From Aureimonas glaciei (lineage in GTDB: Bacteria; Pseudomonadota; Alphaproteobacteria; Rhizobiales; Rhizobiaceae), in NCBI RefSeq assembly GCF_014643375.1, contig NZ_BMJJ01000016.1, positions 1 to 64,000 of the forward strand: a DNA stretch of 64,000 bases. Reading direction: 5' to 3'. Positions within the stretch are counted from its first letter, which is position 1. Each line of letters begins with the position of its first letter. The translations under genes and the position numbers were made by a program. The notes below the pieces were generated by a model. That model worked only from the letters and a program-made list of their open reading frames with translations. It did no database searches and was not told where the DNA came from. This document shows positions 1-9,884 of this stretch, piece after piece.

Positions 1-13
1 TCCCAGCCAACAA

Positions 14-64
14 AGTGTCACCCATCCATCCGGGCTGAAATGTCACCACTCTATCAGGGCAGGA
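14..64. repeat. Two 25-bp direct repeats, possible end of a truncated IS
   Basis: Two imperfect 25-bp units begin with TGTCACC at 16 and 41, exactly 25 bp apart, and share most positions. Multiple direct repeats starting TGTCACC are typical of the termini of IS21-like elements in proteobacteria. No transposase is present because the window starts here, so the assignment is inferred from the repeat pattern alone. Confidence 0.3.
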
Positions 65-144
65 CATGCCGCGACCTTCTCCCCGGAGGGGAGAAGAAGC
101 AGCTTTGGCTGGCTGCCCCTAGTCGGAGGCCGCTATCCCTAAAT

Positions 145-231
145 CCCTCATGCTGAGCCTGTCGAAGCACGAGGGATCGGCAGGGCGGTGGCGCGGGGAC
201 CCGTCCTTCGACAGGCTCAGGATGAGGTCCC
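145..231. repeat. Long palindromic intergenic repeat, family A, copy 1
   Basis: Two arms of about 29 bp (145-175 and 203-231), near reverse complements of each other, are separated by about 27 bp. The arm core reads CTGAGCCTGTCGAAG. A second copy with the same core lies at 21631-21719. This arrangement matches the dispersed repetitive palindromes common between genes in Hyphomicrobiales. It lies just downstream of the uvrB stop and could form a long stem-loop in the transcript. Confidence 0.7.
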
Positions 232-286
232 TGGAAACGCTTGCGCGGTGCCAGGGGTCACATCACCACATTACCGCACCAGCGCA

Positions 287-3200
287 TCACCGCCCCGGGC
301 GCCCCGTCTTGCCTGTCCGTCGTCCGCCCTTGCGCTTCACGTCCCCCGGATCCTCATACGAGCCGATGCCGATCTTCTCCCGCCGGATCGGGGCGGGGGA
401 GTCGGGGGTGGCGGAGGACTCGTGCACCGGCTTCTTCGGCAGCGGGCCCTTCGGCAGCGGTTTTTCGGTGCGGCCGACGGTCATTTCGTCGAGGCTGTTC
501 TTGCGAAACAGGGGATCGCGCAAGGGGATGGCGGTGTCGGTGCCCGGGCCCATGTCGTCGATCGACGGTTTCTGGAAGTAGGACGGCTTGGCTTCGGCCT
601 CCTTCGCCTTGGCCGCCTTGATCAGCGAGGGGCCGGTGCGCTCGAAGGTGCCGACGGAGCCGGGGGCGAGCGCCGGGCCCTGCGGTCCCTTCAGCTTGCC
701 GCCGTGCTTGGTGCGGCCGGAGGAGGGGCCTTCGAGTTCGAGGTCGCGGGCGAGCGGGTCGTTGCCGATGGCGAGTTCCGTCGCCTGCAGGCGCTTGACT
801 TCGTCGCGCAGCCGCGCGGCGGTCTCGAAGTCGAGATTGGCGGCGGCGTCGCGCATTTCCTTCTGCAGATATTCCAGATGGCTCTTCAGGTTGTTGCCGA
901 CCATGGCGCCCTCGGTCACGAGGCCGCCGGTGGGCACGCGGACATGGTCCTTCTCGTAATAGGAGTCGAGAATGTCGGCGATATGCGCCTTCACGCTCGC
1001 CGGCGTGATGCCGTGTTCGGCGTTGTAGGCCTCCTGCTTGTCGCGGCGGCGGTTGGTCTCGGCGATCGCCCGCTCCATCGAGCCGGTGGTGCGGTCGGCA
1101 TAGAGGATCACTTTGCCGTCGACATTGCGCGCCGCGCGGCCGATGGTCTGGATCAGCGAGGTCTCCGAGCGCAGGAATCCTTCCTTGTCCGCGTCGAGAA
1201 TGGCAACGAGCCCGCATTCCGGGATGTCGAGGCCCTCGCGCAAGAGGTTGATGCCGACCAGCACGTCGAAGGCGCCGAGCCGGAGATCGCGGATGATCTC
1301 GATCCGCTCCAGCGTCTCGATGTCGGAATGCATGTAGCGCACGCGCACGCCGTGCTCGTGCAGGTATTCGGTGAGGTCCTCGGCCATGCGCTTGGTCAGC
1401 ACCGTGACGAGGACACGGTAGCCCTTGGCCACGGTCTCGCGGATCTCGCCGAGGAGGTCGTCGACCTGGCTGCGCGCCGGGCGGATCTCGATCGGCGGAT
1501 CGGTGAGGCCGGTCGGGCGGATGACCTGTTCGGCGAAGACGCCGCCGGCATCCTCCATCTCCCAGGCGCCCGGCGTCGCCGAGACGGCGACGGTCTGCGG
1601 CCGCATGGCGTTCCACTCCTCGAAACGCAGCGGCCGGTTGTCCATGCAGGAGGGCAGGCGGAAACCGTATTCGGCGAGCGTCGCCTTGCGCCGAAAGTCG
1701 CCGCGGTACATGGCGCCGATCTGCGGGATGGTGACATGGCTCTCGTCGATGAAGACGAGGGCGTTGTCGGGCAGGTATTCGAACAGGGTCGGCGGCGGGT
1801 GGCCGGGCTGGCGCCCGGTGAGGTAGCGCGAATAGTTCTCGATGCCGGCGCAGGAGCCCGTCGCCTCGATCATCTCGACGTCGAAGGTGACGCGCTGCTC
1901 CAGCCGCTGCGCTTCCAAGAGGCGGCCGGCGCGCTGCAGCTCTTCCAGCCGCTGCTTCAGCTCGATCTTGATCAGCTTCACCGCCTGCTGCAGCGTCGGC
2001 CGGGGCGTGACGTAGTGCGAGGAGGCGTAGATCTTCACGCTCTTCAGGTCGTCGGTCTTGGAACCGGTGAGGGGATCAAATTCCTGAATGGATTCGATCT
2101 CGTCGCCGAACATGGAGATGCGCCAGGCCCGGTCTTCCAGATGCGCCGGAAAGATCTCGATCGTGTCGCCGCGCACCCGGAAGGAGCCGCGGACGAAATC
2201 CATGTCGCGCCGCTTGTACTGCTGGGCGACGAGATCGGCGAGGAGTTGGCGCTGGTCGAGCCGGTCGCCCACCGCCATCTGGAAGGTCATCTCCGTATAG
2301 GTCTCGACCGAGCCGATACCGTAGATGCAGGAGACCGAGGCGACGATGATGACGTCGTCGCGCTCCAGGAGCGAGCGGGTGGCGGCATGGCGCATCCGGT
2401 CGATCTGCTCGTTGATCGAGGATTCCTTCTCGATGAAGGTGTCCGAGCGCGGCACGTAGGCCTCGGGCTGGTAGTAGTCGTAGTAGGAGACGAAATACTC
2501 CACCGCGTTGTCGGGAAAAAAGTTCTTGAACTCGCCGTAGAGCTGGGCGGCGAGCGTCTTGTTCGGGGCGAGGATCAGCGCCGGGCGCTGCGTCGCCTCG
2601 ATCACCTTGGCGACGGTAAACGTCTTGCCGGAGCCGGTGACGCCGAGCAGGACCTGGGTCTGGTCGTGGTCCTTGATGCCGGAGACGAGATCGGCGATGG
2701 CCGTCGGCTGGTCGCCGGCCGGCTCGAAGTCGGACTTGATCCGGAACGGCACGCCGCCCTCGGATTTTTCGGGCCGGGCCGGGCGGTGCGGCAGCCAGAC
2801 CTCGCCATTCTTGATCAGCGGGTTGCCCTCGGAGATCAGCCGCGACAGCGCCTCGACGGTGGCGGTGACGCCGCCTTCCGGCAGTGCCGCGGCGTCTTCC
2901 AGGCTGACATCCATGCCGGCGACCGGGTTGAGACCGGCGGCGGCGCGCTTCTTCGGATCGGTGGTGCCGCCCATCGAGGTGCCGCGGGCGGACCGGCCGG
3001 GCTTGGCCGGGCCCTCGGCTTTGCCGGTCTTGTCGGCCTTGGCGGCAGCCCGGGGTTTCCGCGCGGGCTTGTCCTCGTCCGGCTGCGTTTCCGCCGCGAC
3101 GGTGCCTTTGTCGGCGGCGCGCTCGGACTCGGTTTCGGCCTGACGCGCGATCTCGTCGGCCCAGCCTGAAATCGGGCCCCCTACCGCTTCGCCTTGAAAG

Positions 3201-3304
3201 TCCGCCTGCGGCGCTTCGCCGAAACCGGGATGAAGACGCTCGGCGGCGTCGGAGAAGTCGAGGATCGGCGAGCGCCGCGGGGATTTCTGCTTGGGATCGG
3301 CCAT
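287..3304 (-). CDS. uvrB: Excinuclease ABC subunit B (UvrB)
   Basis: UvrB is the DNA-loading helicase of nucleotide excision repair; it works with UvrA for damage recognition and UvrC for incision. The 1005-aa product has the Walker A motif GVTGSGKT near residues 221-228. The beta-hairpin region with [10 protein letters not shown] follows. The C-terminal UVR coiled-coil that contacts UvrC reads [13 protein letters not shown]. It is longer than the roughly 670-aa E. coli protein because of a low-complexity, Lys/Ala-rich N-terminal extension of about 185 residues and a Pro/Lys-rich tail after the UVR motif; such extensions occur in rhizobial UvrB. The ATG at 3304 begins MADPKQK; the frame stays open further upstream but that part overlaps the neighbouring LysR gene. 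Confidence 0.95.
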   Translation of the reverse strand: MADPKQKSPRRSPILDFSDAAERLHPGFGEAPQADFQGEAVGGPISGWADEIARQAETESERAADKGTVAAETQPDEDKPARKPRAAAKADKTGKAEGPAKPGRSARGTSMGGTTDPKKRAAAGLNPVAGMDVSLEDAAALPEGGVTATVEALSRLISEGNPLIKNGEVWLPHRPARPEKSEGGVPFRIKSDFEPAGDQPTAIADLVSGIKDHDQTQVLLGVTGSGKTFTVAKVIEATQRPALILAPNKTLAAQLYGEFKNFFPDNAVEYFVSYYDYYQPEAYVPRSDTFIEKESSINEQIDRMRHAATRSLLERDDVIIVASVSCIYGIGSVETYTEMTFQMAVGDRLDQRQLLADLVAQQYKRRDMDFVRGSFRVRGDTIEIFPAHLEDRAWRISMFGDEIESIQEFDPLTGSKTDDLKSVKIYASSHYVTPRPTLQQAVKLIKIELKQRLEELQRAGRLLEAQRLEQRVTFDVEMIEATGSCAGIENYSRYLTGRQPGHPPPTLFEYLPDNALVFIDESHVTIPQIGAMYRGDFRRKATLAEYGFRLPSCMDNRPLRFEEWNAMRPQTVAVSATPGAWEMEDAGGVFAEQVIRPTGLTDPPIEIRPARSQVDDLLGEIRETVAKGYRVLVTVLTKRMAEDLTEYLHEHGVRVRYMHSDIETLERIEIIRDLRLGAFDVLVGINLLREGLDIPECGLVAILDADKEGFLRSETSLIQTIGRAARNVDGKVILYADRTTGSMERAIAETNRRRDKQEAYNAEHGITPASVKAHIADILDSYYEKDHVRVPTGGLVTEGAMVGNNLKSHLEYLQKEMRDAAANLDFETAARLRDEVKRLQATELAIGNDPLARDLELEGPSSGRTKHGGKLKGPQGPALAPGSVGTFERTGPSLIKAAKAKEAEAKPSYFQKPSIDDMGPGTDTAIPLRDPLFRKNSLDEMTVGRTEKPLPKGPLPKKPVHESSATPDSPAPIRREKIGIGSYEDPGDVKRKGGRRTGKTGRPGR

Positions 3305-3390
3305 GCCGACAATATGGGGAAAGCCGTGGGATTCGAGAAGGGGTTGCGGGAATGTTCTCCCCGGCGCCGCGCGGCCGGTACGCCGCCTTG

Positions 3391-4287
3391 TCAGGTCTTC
3401 GGCCCGGCCGCGATTTCGCGCAGGATCCAGTCGCGAAACGCCTGGATCTTCGGCGCGGTGCGGCGCGCGGTGCGGTAGCAGAGCCAGTAGTCGTGGCTGT
3501 CGGCGCAGACGAGGTCGAAGGGCTGGACGAGCCGACCCGCGGCGAGTTCGGCGGCGAAGAAGATCGGGTTGAGCATGGCGACGCCCTGACCGGCCAGCGC
3601 CACGCGCGCTTCCAGATCCTGCGTTCCGAGATCGCTGCCGATCCCGCCCGTACCGGCGGGGAGATGGACGCCGGCGGCCGCGAACCAGAGGGCCCACCAG
3701 CGGTAGTCCGGGCTGACCAGCGGCAGGTGCAGGAGGCCGGCCGGACCGGCTTCAGGGTCGAGCCGGGCGGCGAGGGTCGGGCTCATCATCGGCGTGAAGC
3801 GGCCGGGCACCAGGCGATGGCAGGTCAGGCCCGCCCAGTCCCCCTGGCCGGCCCGAATGGCGATGTCGACGTCGGCGTGGGCGAGATCGACGACGGCGTC
3901 GCTGGTATCCAGCCGCACGGCGAGGCCGGGATGCTCGACCTGAAAGCTGCCGATCCGCTCGACCAGCCAGACGGAGGCGAAGGTCTGGAAAACGCTGAGC
4001 GACAGAACCCCGGCGGTCTGCCCTTTCGCTTCGGCGAAAGCCGTAGCCAGACGGTCAAGAGCCTCGCCGGAAGCCCTGGCCAGGCCCTCGCCGACCCCGG
4101 TGAGCGCCACGTCGCGCGGGCGGCGGACGAACAGCGGCGATCCCACACGTTCTTCCAGGATCTTGATCTGATAGCTCACCGAGGCCTGAGTCATGCCGAG
4201 CTCGGCCGCGGCGCGGGTGAAGTTCCCGTGCCGCGCGGCGGCCTCGAAAACCCGGATGGTGGCAAGCGGCGGCAGCGTCCGAAACAT
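3391..4287 (-). CDS. LysR-type transcriptional regulator, GcvA-like
   Basis: A 298-aa LysR-family regulator. The N-terminal winged HTH spans about residues 5-65, with the recognition stretch [19 protein letters not shown]. The rest is a periplasmic-binding-protein-like effector domain. The opening [20 protein letters not shown] resembles the GcvA/AmpR subgroup. It lies 86 bp upstream of uvrB on the same strand but is unlikely to regulate it. The DUF1097 gene starts divergently 665 bp away and is a possible target. The effector is not predictable from sequence. Confidence 0.88.
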   Translation of the reverse strand: MFRTLPPLATIRVFEAAARHGNFTRAAAELGMTQASVSYQIKILEERVGSPLFVRRPRDVALTGVGEGLARASGEALDRLATAFAEAKGQTAGVLSLSVFQTFASVWLVERIGSFQVEHPGLAVRLDTSDAVVDLAHADVDIAIRAGQGDWAGLTCHRLVPGRFTPMMSPTLAARLDPEAGPAGLLHLPLVSPDYRWWALWFAAAGVHLPAGTGGIGSDLGTQDLEARVALAGQGVAMLNPIFFAAELAAGRLVQPFDLVCADSHDYWLCYRTARRTAPKIQAFRDWILREIAAGPKT

Positions 4288-4952
4288 CGATTCTCCTTAT
4301 GCCTCGGGTTCGAGGTTCGATTGGTATGATCGGGCCAGATGCGGTGATGTCGTTTCCGGCCGGGTGGCTGGGAGAGCTTTCATGACCGTCATCGATCGGA
4401 ACCGCAATGGCCTTCACCGGGGTGCCCCGTCCAAGACGGCGAGGCTCCTGGTAGGGTTTGCAAAGGGCGTCTGCCGGCTGTGGAAAGCCGCAGGACGCGC
4501 GCCCCGTCTTGCCGACGAGGCCGAGCGGGAAAGGCCTCAAGGCATAGGCCTACTCGATGGCCGCGACGTCATTCTGGAGCGATCGCGGTCCCCGCTCGGC
4601 GCACGGCAAGACCGACGGGCGTAGCTGCTCCGGCGCGAACGACAGCGATGGGCAGTCGCCTCGGGGCCCGCGGGCGTGGCATCGCCATCGGATCATCTCT
4701 TGCGCCGCAGTAAAACTTCCGCTTCCTCTCGGGAATTTTTGACAAAAATTGTGCATGGCAGCATCGAGATGGATATTTACATGAAGATTTTGTGTCTAGT
4801 GCAGATAGATTCGGCTGCCGGGTCTATTCTGTATTGCGTCAATCGGTGTAGACTTCTCGTGCCTCAACTGGAAGAATTCGCCCGCCGGCGGTCACGGCGG
4901 CGGGGGAGGGCACCATTTTTCCGACAACCGGGGTGTTAGGGAGGAAAATGAC
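4288..4952. other. 665-bp divergent intergenic region
   Basis: No convincing gene is seen. The right half (about 4730-4850) is clearly richer in A+T than the surroundings, as expected for a promoter region serving the DUF1097 gene and perhaps the LysR gene. A short GC-rich inverted repeat lies around 4878-4905. The DUF1097 gene has a strong ribosome binding site, AGGGAGG, ending about 8 bases before its ATG. Confidence 0.4.
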
Positions 4953-5486
4953 ATGCCAGTTCTGACAGCACTCGCCCTCAGCATCGGAATTCTCGGAGGG
5001 CTCGCCACCTGGGCCTTTGTCGGCCCCGCGGCCGCCCTGTCCCTGCAGATATGGGCCGCCTTCGTCGCCTGGGCGGCGTTCTACCACTCCGGCGGAACCA
5101 GCGCCGCGCTGAAGACCAACATTCCCGCCCATCTTCTGGGCGCCTTCATCGGCTGGCTGGCGCTGGTCGGAACCACCTCGCTCGCCGGCGGGCTGGGTGT
5201 TCCGGTGGCGGCAGGGATCTGCGTCGGCATCGGCGCGGCGGCGATGGTCTTCTTCGCCAACGTGCCGCTGTTCGCCTCGATCCCGTCGACCGTCTACGGC
5301 TTTGCCTGCGTCGCCGCCTATGCGCTGCTCGCCGGCAAGCTCGGCACCCTCTATGCCGCGACGCTGGTCGACAATCCGTTCCTGAACATCGCGGCGTCGA
5401 TGATCGTCGGCGCGCTGCTCGGCTACCTGTCGCAGGCGATCGGCCTCGCGGTCGCGGCCAAGCCGCGGACTTCTGCCGCGGCCTGA
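4953..5486 (+). CDS. DUF1097 family inner-membrane protein
   Basis: A 177-aa, very hydrophobic protein with about five or six predicted membrane segments, ending in a short basic/Ala tail. The pattern (SGGTSAALKTNIPAH after the first helices) fits the DUF1097 family, which includes E. coli YcdZ; no biochemical function is established for the family. The start follows a strong Shine-Dalgarno sequence. It is a single gene between divergent and convergent neighbours, so the context suggests only possible control by the upstream LysR-type gene. Confidence 0.8.
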   Translation: MPVLTALALSIGILGGLATWAFVGPAAALSLQIWAAFVAWAAFYHSGGTSAALKTNIPAHLLGAFIGWLALVGTTSLAGGLGVPVAAGICVGIGAAAMVFFANVPLFASIPSTVYGFACVAAYALLAGKLGTLYAATLVDNPFLNIAASMIVGALLGYLSQAIGLAVAAKPRTSAAA

Positions 5487-5497
5487 GGCGTCAACGG

Positions 5498-5521
5498 CCC
5501 CGGTCGTCCGGGCCGGGGCCT
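5498..5521 (+). terminator. GC-rich hairpin after the DUF1097 gene
   Basis: A perfect 8-bp stem, GGCCCCGG with CCGGGGCC, and an 8-nt loop begin 12 bp after the DUF1097 stop codon. No T tract follows, so intrinsic termination is uncertain. Confidence 0.4.
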
Positions 5522-5632
5522 GGGAGAGCCTCAGACCCCTACAGCGGGACGGCCTGTGGCAAGGCACCGCCGAAACTCAGCCCGCTGCAGCGGGTCCTCT
5601 CAGGGGCCAGCCTTTCTTGGCGTCATCTCTTG

Positions 5633-5656
5633 CCACGGCGGCTTTTGCCGCCGTGG
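5633..5656 (-). terminator. Hairpin downstream of the LysM gene
   Basis: A perfect 10-bp stem (CCACGGCGGC with GCCGCCGTGG) and a four-base T loop sit about 70 bp beyond the stop of the LysM gene. The stem is stable but there is no clear U tract on the minus strand. Confidence 0.4.
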
Positions 5657-5723
5657 GCTTCGGCAGCAAGCGGCGCACCACTGCCGGGACGTCGCGCCCG
5701 GCCGTGGTGCGCCGGATCTGGCC

Positions 5724-6701
5724 TCAGCGGCCGGCTTCCATCCGCTCGACCTCGATGGTCGTGCCCTGCTGGCAGATCGAGCGCTCGACGGGGCGTCCCG
5801 TCACGGTGACGACGTCGCCGGGGCCGAAATCGCGCGTCCGGCCCGTGAGCGTGTAGAGTTCGCCATCGTCGCTGCGCAAGGCCGGGCATTCCACGCCCTC
5901 GCGCGTCATCAGGCCGCGCACGGTGATGCCGCGGCTCGGTCCGCGGTCGCGTCCGGCGATGCGAAAGCCGTCGCGGCCGATCGGCCTTCCATCGGGTCCC
6001 AGCACTTCGGCGATCCAGCGCTCGCCGGGGCGGGCGCGGTCGGGCACGGGGATGTCGACGCTGGCGGCGCCGCTGCGGTCGGCGCGGCCGCGGGCCTCGA
6101 CGCGCAGGCGGCCGCCCTCCGGTCCGGCCCTGACGACGACGCGGGCGCGCGGAGGCAGGCCGTCGATGTCGACGGTGGCCACGTCGCCGGGATCGACGCG
6201 GTCTTCCGCCATCGTGACGTCGAGCCGGGAGGGCGGGCCCCGCCGGTCGTCGCGCCCGCGGCGGGACTCGCCGAGTCGGATCTCGCGGCCGGGCACGAGA
6301 TCGCGCTGGCTGAGGCCGGGATTGGCATCCAGGAGGATCTCGACGCTGACGCCCAGGGCGTCGGCGACGTCGTCGAGCCGATCGCCGCGCTGGATGACAT
6401 AGACGCCATCGCGATCGGCCTCGCCCCGCGGGGAGGCGCGATCGCCGCCGCGTGGGGGCGGGCCGTCGGGAATAAAGACGGGCGCGCCGATGCGCAGCAG
6501 GCTCCAGTCGATGCCCGGATTGGCGCGGCGCAGCACCTCTTCCGGCACGCCGCAGCGGCGGGCGAGGCGGCTCAGCGTGTCGCCGGTGGCGATCCTGATT
6601 TCCGGTCCGCACGGTGTCTGCGCCGCGGCCGGTGACGCGGCGAACATGGGCGCGGCAACGGCCAGGCCCAGCGCGACATGGCGCCAGATGACGATCTGCA
6701 T
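5724..6701 (-). CDS. Secreted LysM-domain protein
   Basis: A 325-aa exported protein. Residues 1-27 form a signal peptide ending AAA-Q. Two LysM modules follow at about residues 33-78 (IRIATGDTLSRLARRCGV) and 100-143 (YVIQRGDRLDDVADALGV), which bind peptidoglycan. The C-terminal half is a beta-rich, Arg/Asp-rich region without a catalytic motif I recognise. A role as a periplasmic wall-binding protein is likely. It is divergent from an extensin-like envelope gene with a 233-bp shared promoter region, so both may serve the cell envelope. Confidence 0.8.
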   Translation of the reverse strand: MQIVIWRHVALGLAVAAPMFAASPAAAQTPCGPEIRIATGDTLSRLARRCGVPEEVLRRANPGIDWSLLRIGAPVFIPDGPPPRGGDRASPRGEADRDGVYVIQRGDRLDDVADALGVSVEILLDANPGLSQRDLVPGREIRLGESRRGRDDRRGPPSRLDVTMAEDRVDPGDVATVDIDGLPPRARVVVRAGPEGGRLRVEARGRADRSGAASVDIPVPDRARPGERWIAEVLGPDGRPIGRDGFRIAGRDRGPSRGITVRGLMTREGVECPALRSDDGELYTLTGRTRDFGPGDVVTVTGRPVERSICQQGTTIEVERMEAGR

Positions 6702-6934
6702 GTCTTCCCCTCCCCAATTGAAACCCGCCCGTGGTGATCAGCACCATGCAGCATGCGGTTATCTGGCAATATTGCGGCGACGCCCCTGCTGTCCATGGGG
6801 TCCGAGGCGGTCCCGCTGCGTCGTTCGCGCTCTCGCCGGGATCGTGATGCCGGCCGGTCTTCAGCATTCGCTTACCAAGGCGTGCCATCCTGATCGCCAT
6901 CCGCTCGTGTTTCGCGGATGACGAGAGGCCGTCC

Positions 6935-8329
6935 ATGGGTATGCGTAGAGTCGGATGGCACCTCATTGCGCCCGCCGCCCTGTGCGTGGCGGCGGGCGCC
7001 ATGTCGGTGGCGATGGCGCAGGACTGGGGCAACGCGCCGGAAGCCCCGGTGACGACGGGGGGCGTCGGGCCGAAGATGATCTGGGGTGGCCCCATCCCCG
7101 TCCCGCCGCGGCCCGGCGAGGTGCCGCTCTATCGGCCGAGCCCGTCGATCGTCGACGATGCCTCGCCGCCGCAGAGCGCCTATGCCCCGACGACCGATGC
7201 CCCGCCGTATCCGGCCGACCCGCAGCCCTATCCGGACGCGATCGAGCCGAGTCTTCCCGATGCCGTCTCTGCGACCGATGCCGATACGGGGGAGGCGAGC
7301 CTGCCGGACGCGGGCGAACTGCCGGTCGCTGTCGCGCCGGCGTCGATTCAGCCGGCCGCGCGGCTGGACGATGGTTCCGAGGCGTCGACCCGGCGTCTCT
7401 ATCGCGCCGTCGATGCCGGCCAGGACGAGGACACGGGGGCGGGGAACGCCGACGAGGGGCTGCCGATGGATCGGGAGCCGGACCGCGCCGCCCTTCCGCC
7501 GCTCGCCGATCCCGTCGACATCGGGGAAGAGCCCGGGCTTTCGCGGCTGGACGGGGCCGAGGGTCTCGGTGCGGACGATCCCGACCCGTGGAACGGGCTG
7601 AAGGACGTGACGCCCGGCGCCGTCCCGCCCTCTGCCGCACGGCGCAGCGAGGCCGTCCCCCGCGAAGACCATGCCGCGCTCGAGCCGGCGGCGCTCAGCC
7701 GCCGTCGTTCGGCGGGCGATGGCGACACGCTCATCGACCGCGGGCGCGGCGGTCTGGAGAGCGAGGCGCCGAGCGGCTACCAGGCCTTGCCCCGTTCCGA
7801 GACGATGTGCCGCCGGGCCTTGCAGAAGCTCGGCGTGCGCTTCGTGGACGCGACCTCGGTGCGCAGCAGCCGGCGCTGCGGCATCGACCACCCGGTCAAG
7901 GTCGCGGGCTTTTCGCAAGGCGTCGCGATGCGGCCGCCGGCGACGCTGAACTGCATGGCGGCGTTGCGCGTGGCGCAATGGATGAAGGACGAGGTCGCCC
8001 CGGCGGCGCGCTGGAAGCTGCTGCGGCGGCCGACGGCGCTGATCAACGCCTCGTCCTACCGCTGCACGCGCATCGCCGGCTCGGGCTCGCTCAGCGAGCA
8101 TGCCAGCGGCAGCGCGCTGGATGTGCGCGGCTTCGCCTTCGCCGACGGATCGACCGTCGAGATCGAGAAGAAGGGGTTCTTCGAGTTCCGCGAAAAGGCT
8201 TTCCAGCGGTCGGTGCGCGAGAGCGCCTGCCGCTATTTCGGCACGGTGCTCGGCCCCGGCTACAACGAGGACCATGCCGACCATCTGCATCTCGACACTC
8301 GGCAGCGGCGCCGCGCGGTGTGCAAGTAG
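6935..8329 (+). CDS. Extensin-like C-terminal domain protein
   Basis: A 464-aa exported protein with an N-terminal signal peptide ending AMA-Q. A long acidic, Pro/Ala-rich low-complexity region of about 260 residues follows. The C-terminal extensin-like domain covers about residues 285-464. That domain shows conserved Cys residues (CRRAL, RRCGI, NCMAAL, YRCTR, ACRYF), SEHASGSALDV and DHADHLHLD. The His/Asp pattern resembles D-Ala-D-Ala metallopeptidase folds, so a peptidoglycan-related activity is plausible but unproven. The low-complexity spacer could cross the periplasm or contact the wall. Confidence 0.82.
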   Translation: MGMRRVGWHLIAPAALCVAAGAMSVAMAQDWGNAPEAPVTTGGVGPKMIWGGPIPVPPRPGEVPLYRPSPSIVDDASPPQSAYAPTTDAPPYPADPQPYPDAIEPSLPDAVSATDADTGEASLPDAGELPVAVAPASIQPAARLDDGSEASTRRLYRAVDAGQDEDTGAGNADEGLPMDREPDRAALPPLADPVDIGEEPGLSRLDGAEGLGADDPDPWNGLKDVTPGAVPPSAARRSEAVPREDHAALEPAALSRRRSAGDGDTLIDRGRGGLESEAPSGYQALPRSETMCRRALQKLGVRFVDATSVRSSRRCGIDHPVKVAGFSQGVAMRPPATLNCMAALRVAQWMKDEVAPAARWKLLRRPTALINASSYRCTRIAGSGSLSEHASGSALDVRGFAFADGSTVEIEKKGFFEFREKAFQRSVRESACRYFGTVLGPGYNEDHADHLHLDTRQRRRAVCK

Positions 8330-8392
8330 CCGACTTGAAAAGGGCTGGCCGGGTGGCTTGCGGCGGAGCGCCTTGGCCCGCCCGGCGCTGGA

Positions 8393-8776
8393 TTATTCGG
8401 CCGGGATCGCCACCGGCAGGCCGGCCCGGTCGAGGGCGACCATGACGAAGATGCCCTCGGTGACCTTCACCACCTCGCGCGTCAGGTGACGCTGCGCCCA
8501 GGCCTCGATGAGGATGGTGATCGAGGTGCGGCCGACCTTCTGGATGGTCGAGTAGACCGACAGCGTGTCGCCGATCTTCACCGGCTTCTTGAAGGTCAGC
8601 GCATTGACCGCGACGGTGGCGACGCGGCCGGCGGCGCGGTCGGCGCCGCGCAGGCCGGCGGCCAGGTCCATCTGCGCGATCACCCAGCCGCCGAAGACGT
8701 CGCCGGCGGCATTGGCGTCGGCCGGCATCGCCGGCACCCGCATGGTCAGTTCGCCTGTCGGCAAGGGGTCGGTCAT
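8393..8776 (-). CDS. Acyl-CoA thioesterase, hotdog fold (YciA-like)
   Basis: A 127-aa single hotdog-domain thioesterase. The motif NAAGDVFGGWVIAQMD, with Asp after Gly and Gly-Gly-Trp at the start of the long helix, is diagnostic of the YciA/BFIT acyl-CoA hydrolases, which are usually hexameric and cytosolic. The second conserved segment GDTLSVYSTIQKVGRTSI follows. The length is normal for the family. It lies downstream of the EamA transporter on the same strand with 70 bp between them, so cotranscription is possible. Confidence 0.88.
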   Translation of the reverse strand: MTDPLPTGELTMRVPAMPADANAAGDVFGGWVIAQMDLAAGLRGADRAAGRVATVAVNALTFKKPVKIGDTLSVYSTIQKVGRTSITILIEAWAQRHLTREVVKVTEGIFVMVALDRAGLPVAIPAE

Positions 8777-8846
8777 GTCGGTTTCTCCGCTGTCCTTCTC
8801 TGGTTAGACGAACCGGTGCGCTCTGGCAAAGGCGTGCGCCGCGCGA

Positions 8847-9737
8847 TCAGGCCGAGGCGGATCGCTGCCGGCGCAGCATCGGTACCAGTTCGACGGCCAT
8901 CATCGCCGCGAAGATGCAGGCGCAGCCGACCAGGCCGATGGCGGCAATCCGCTCGCCCATGAAGAGGGCGGCGAACAGCGCCGCGAAGAGCGCCTCGGAG
9001 GACAGGAAGATCGCGGCCTGCGGTGCCGTGGTGTAGCGCTGGCCGATCGTCTGCAGCGAGAAGGCCAAGCCGATCGAAAACACGCCGCCATAGACCAGCT
9101 CGATCCAGGCATTGCCGAGGGCGGCGAGCGTCGTGGTTTCCAGCGTCACGGCGCCTAGCGCCGACAGCACGGCGGCGACGCCGAACTGCACCAGCGACAG
9201 CGTCAGCGGACGGCCGCTGCCTTGCGCGAAGCGCGTGATGTAGACGATCTGGAGAGACCAGAACACTGCGCAACCGATCACCAGGAAATCGCCCGAGCGC
9301 AGGCTGCCGAGCGAGCCGCCACCGACCAGGACGATGCCGGCAAAGGCCAGAAGCGCTGCCGGCCAGACGATCCAGTGGGGGCGGTTGCGCATCAGGAGGA
9401 CGCCGAAGAAGGGCGTGAAGACGACGTAGAGCCCGGTGAGGAAGCCGGTATTGGTGACCGAGGTGGTGACGATGCCGATCTGCTGCAGGATCGCGGCTAG
9501 AAAGAGCAGCACGCCGATGAAGCCGAAGCCGCCGAGGTCGGCCTTGGACAGGGGCGCCGCGGTTCCGCGCGCCTCGCGCCAGGCGAAGGGCGCGACGGCC
9601 AGGGCGGCAAGGGCGAACTTTACGGCATTGAAGGCCCAGGGGCCGACATGCGCCATGGCGCTCGACTGGGCGACGAAGCCCATGCCCCAGATGGCGCCGG
9701 CCAGAAGCAGCAGCAGGTTCGCGCGGGCGCGGGTCAT
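8847..9737 (-). CDS. EamA-family (DMT) transporter
   Basis: A 296-aa polytopic protein with ten predicted membrane helices arranged as two EamA repeats (about residues 5-140 and 150-290), typical of the drug/metabolite transporter superfamily. The first helix reads LLLLLAGAIWGMGFVAQSS, with the characteristic WG. The substrate cannot be predicted; relatives export amino acids, nucleotides or small metabolites. The ATG at 9737 gives the family-typical short cytosolic N-terminus. Confidence 0.85.
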   Translation of the reverse strand: MTRARANLLLLLAGAIWGMGFVAQSSAMAHVGPWAFNAVKFALAALAVAPFAWREARGTAAPLSKADLGGFGFIGVLLFLAAILQQIGIVTTSVTNTGFLTGLYVVFTPFFGVLLMRNRPHWIVWPAALLAFAGIVLVGGGSLGSLRSGDFLVIGCAVFWSLQIVYITRFAQGSGRPLTLSLVQFGVAAVLSALGAVTLETTTLAALGNAWIELVYGGVFSIGLAFSLQTIGQRYTTAPQAAIFLSSEALFAALFAALFMGERIAAIGLVGCACIFAAMMAVELVPMLRRQRSASA

Positions 9738-9884
9738 GGCATTTCCGATGGCAGGGGCAAAGACGGTTCCTGCCTAGAGGCAGGCAGCGGGGACCGCAAG
9801 GCGTGTTGCCGATGCTCAAGCGCGGCCCGCGCCCTTCGGCGGCAGGCCTTGGTCGACGCCCCGGCCGGCAGTCCTGCGCGCGCA

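Noticed and set aside
188-3169. A 993-codon open frame on the plus strand opposite uvrB
   Set aside because: It is a GC-rich antisense shadow: low complexity, rich in Arg/Gly/Asp, no family motifs, and fully overlaps the certain uvrB gene.
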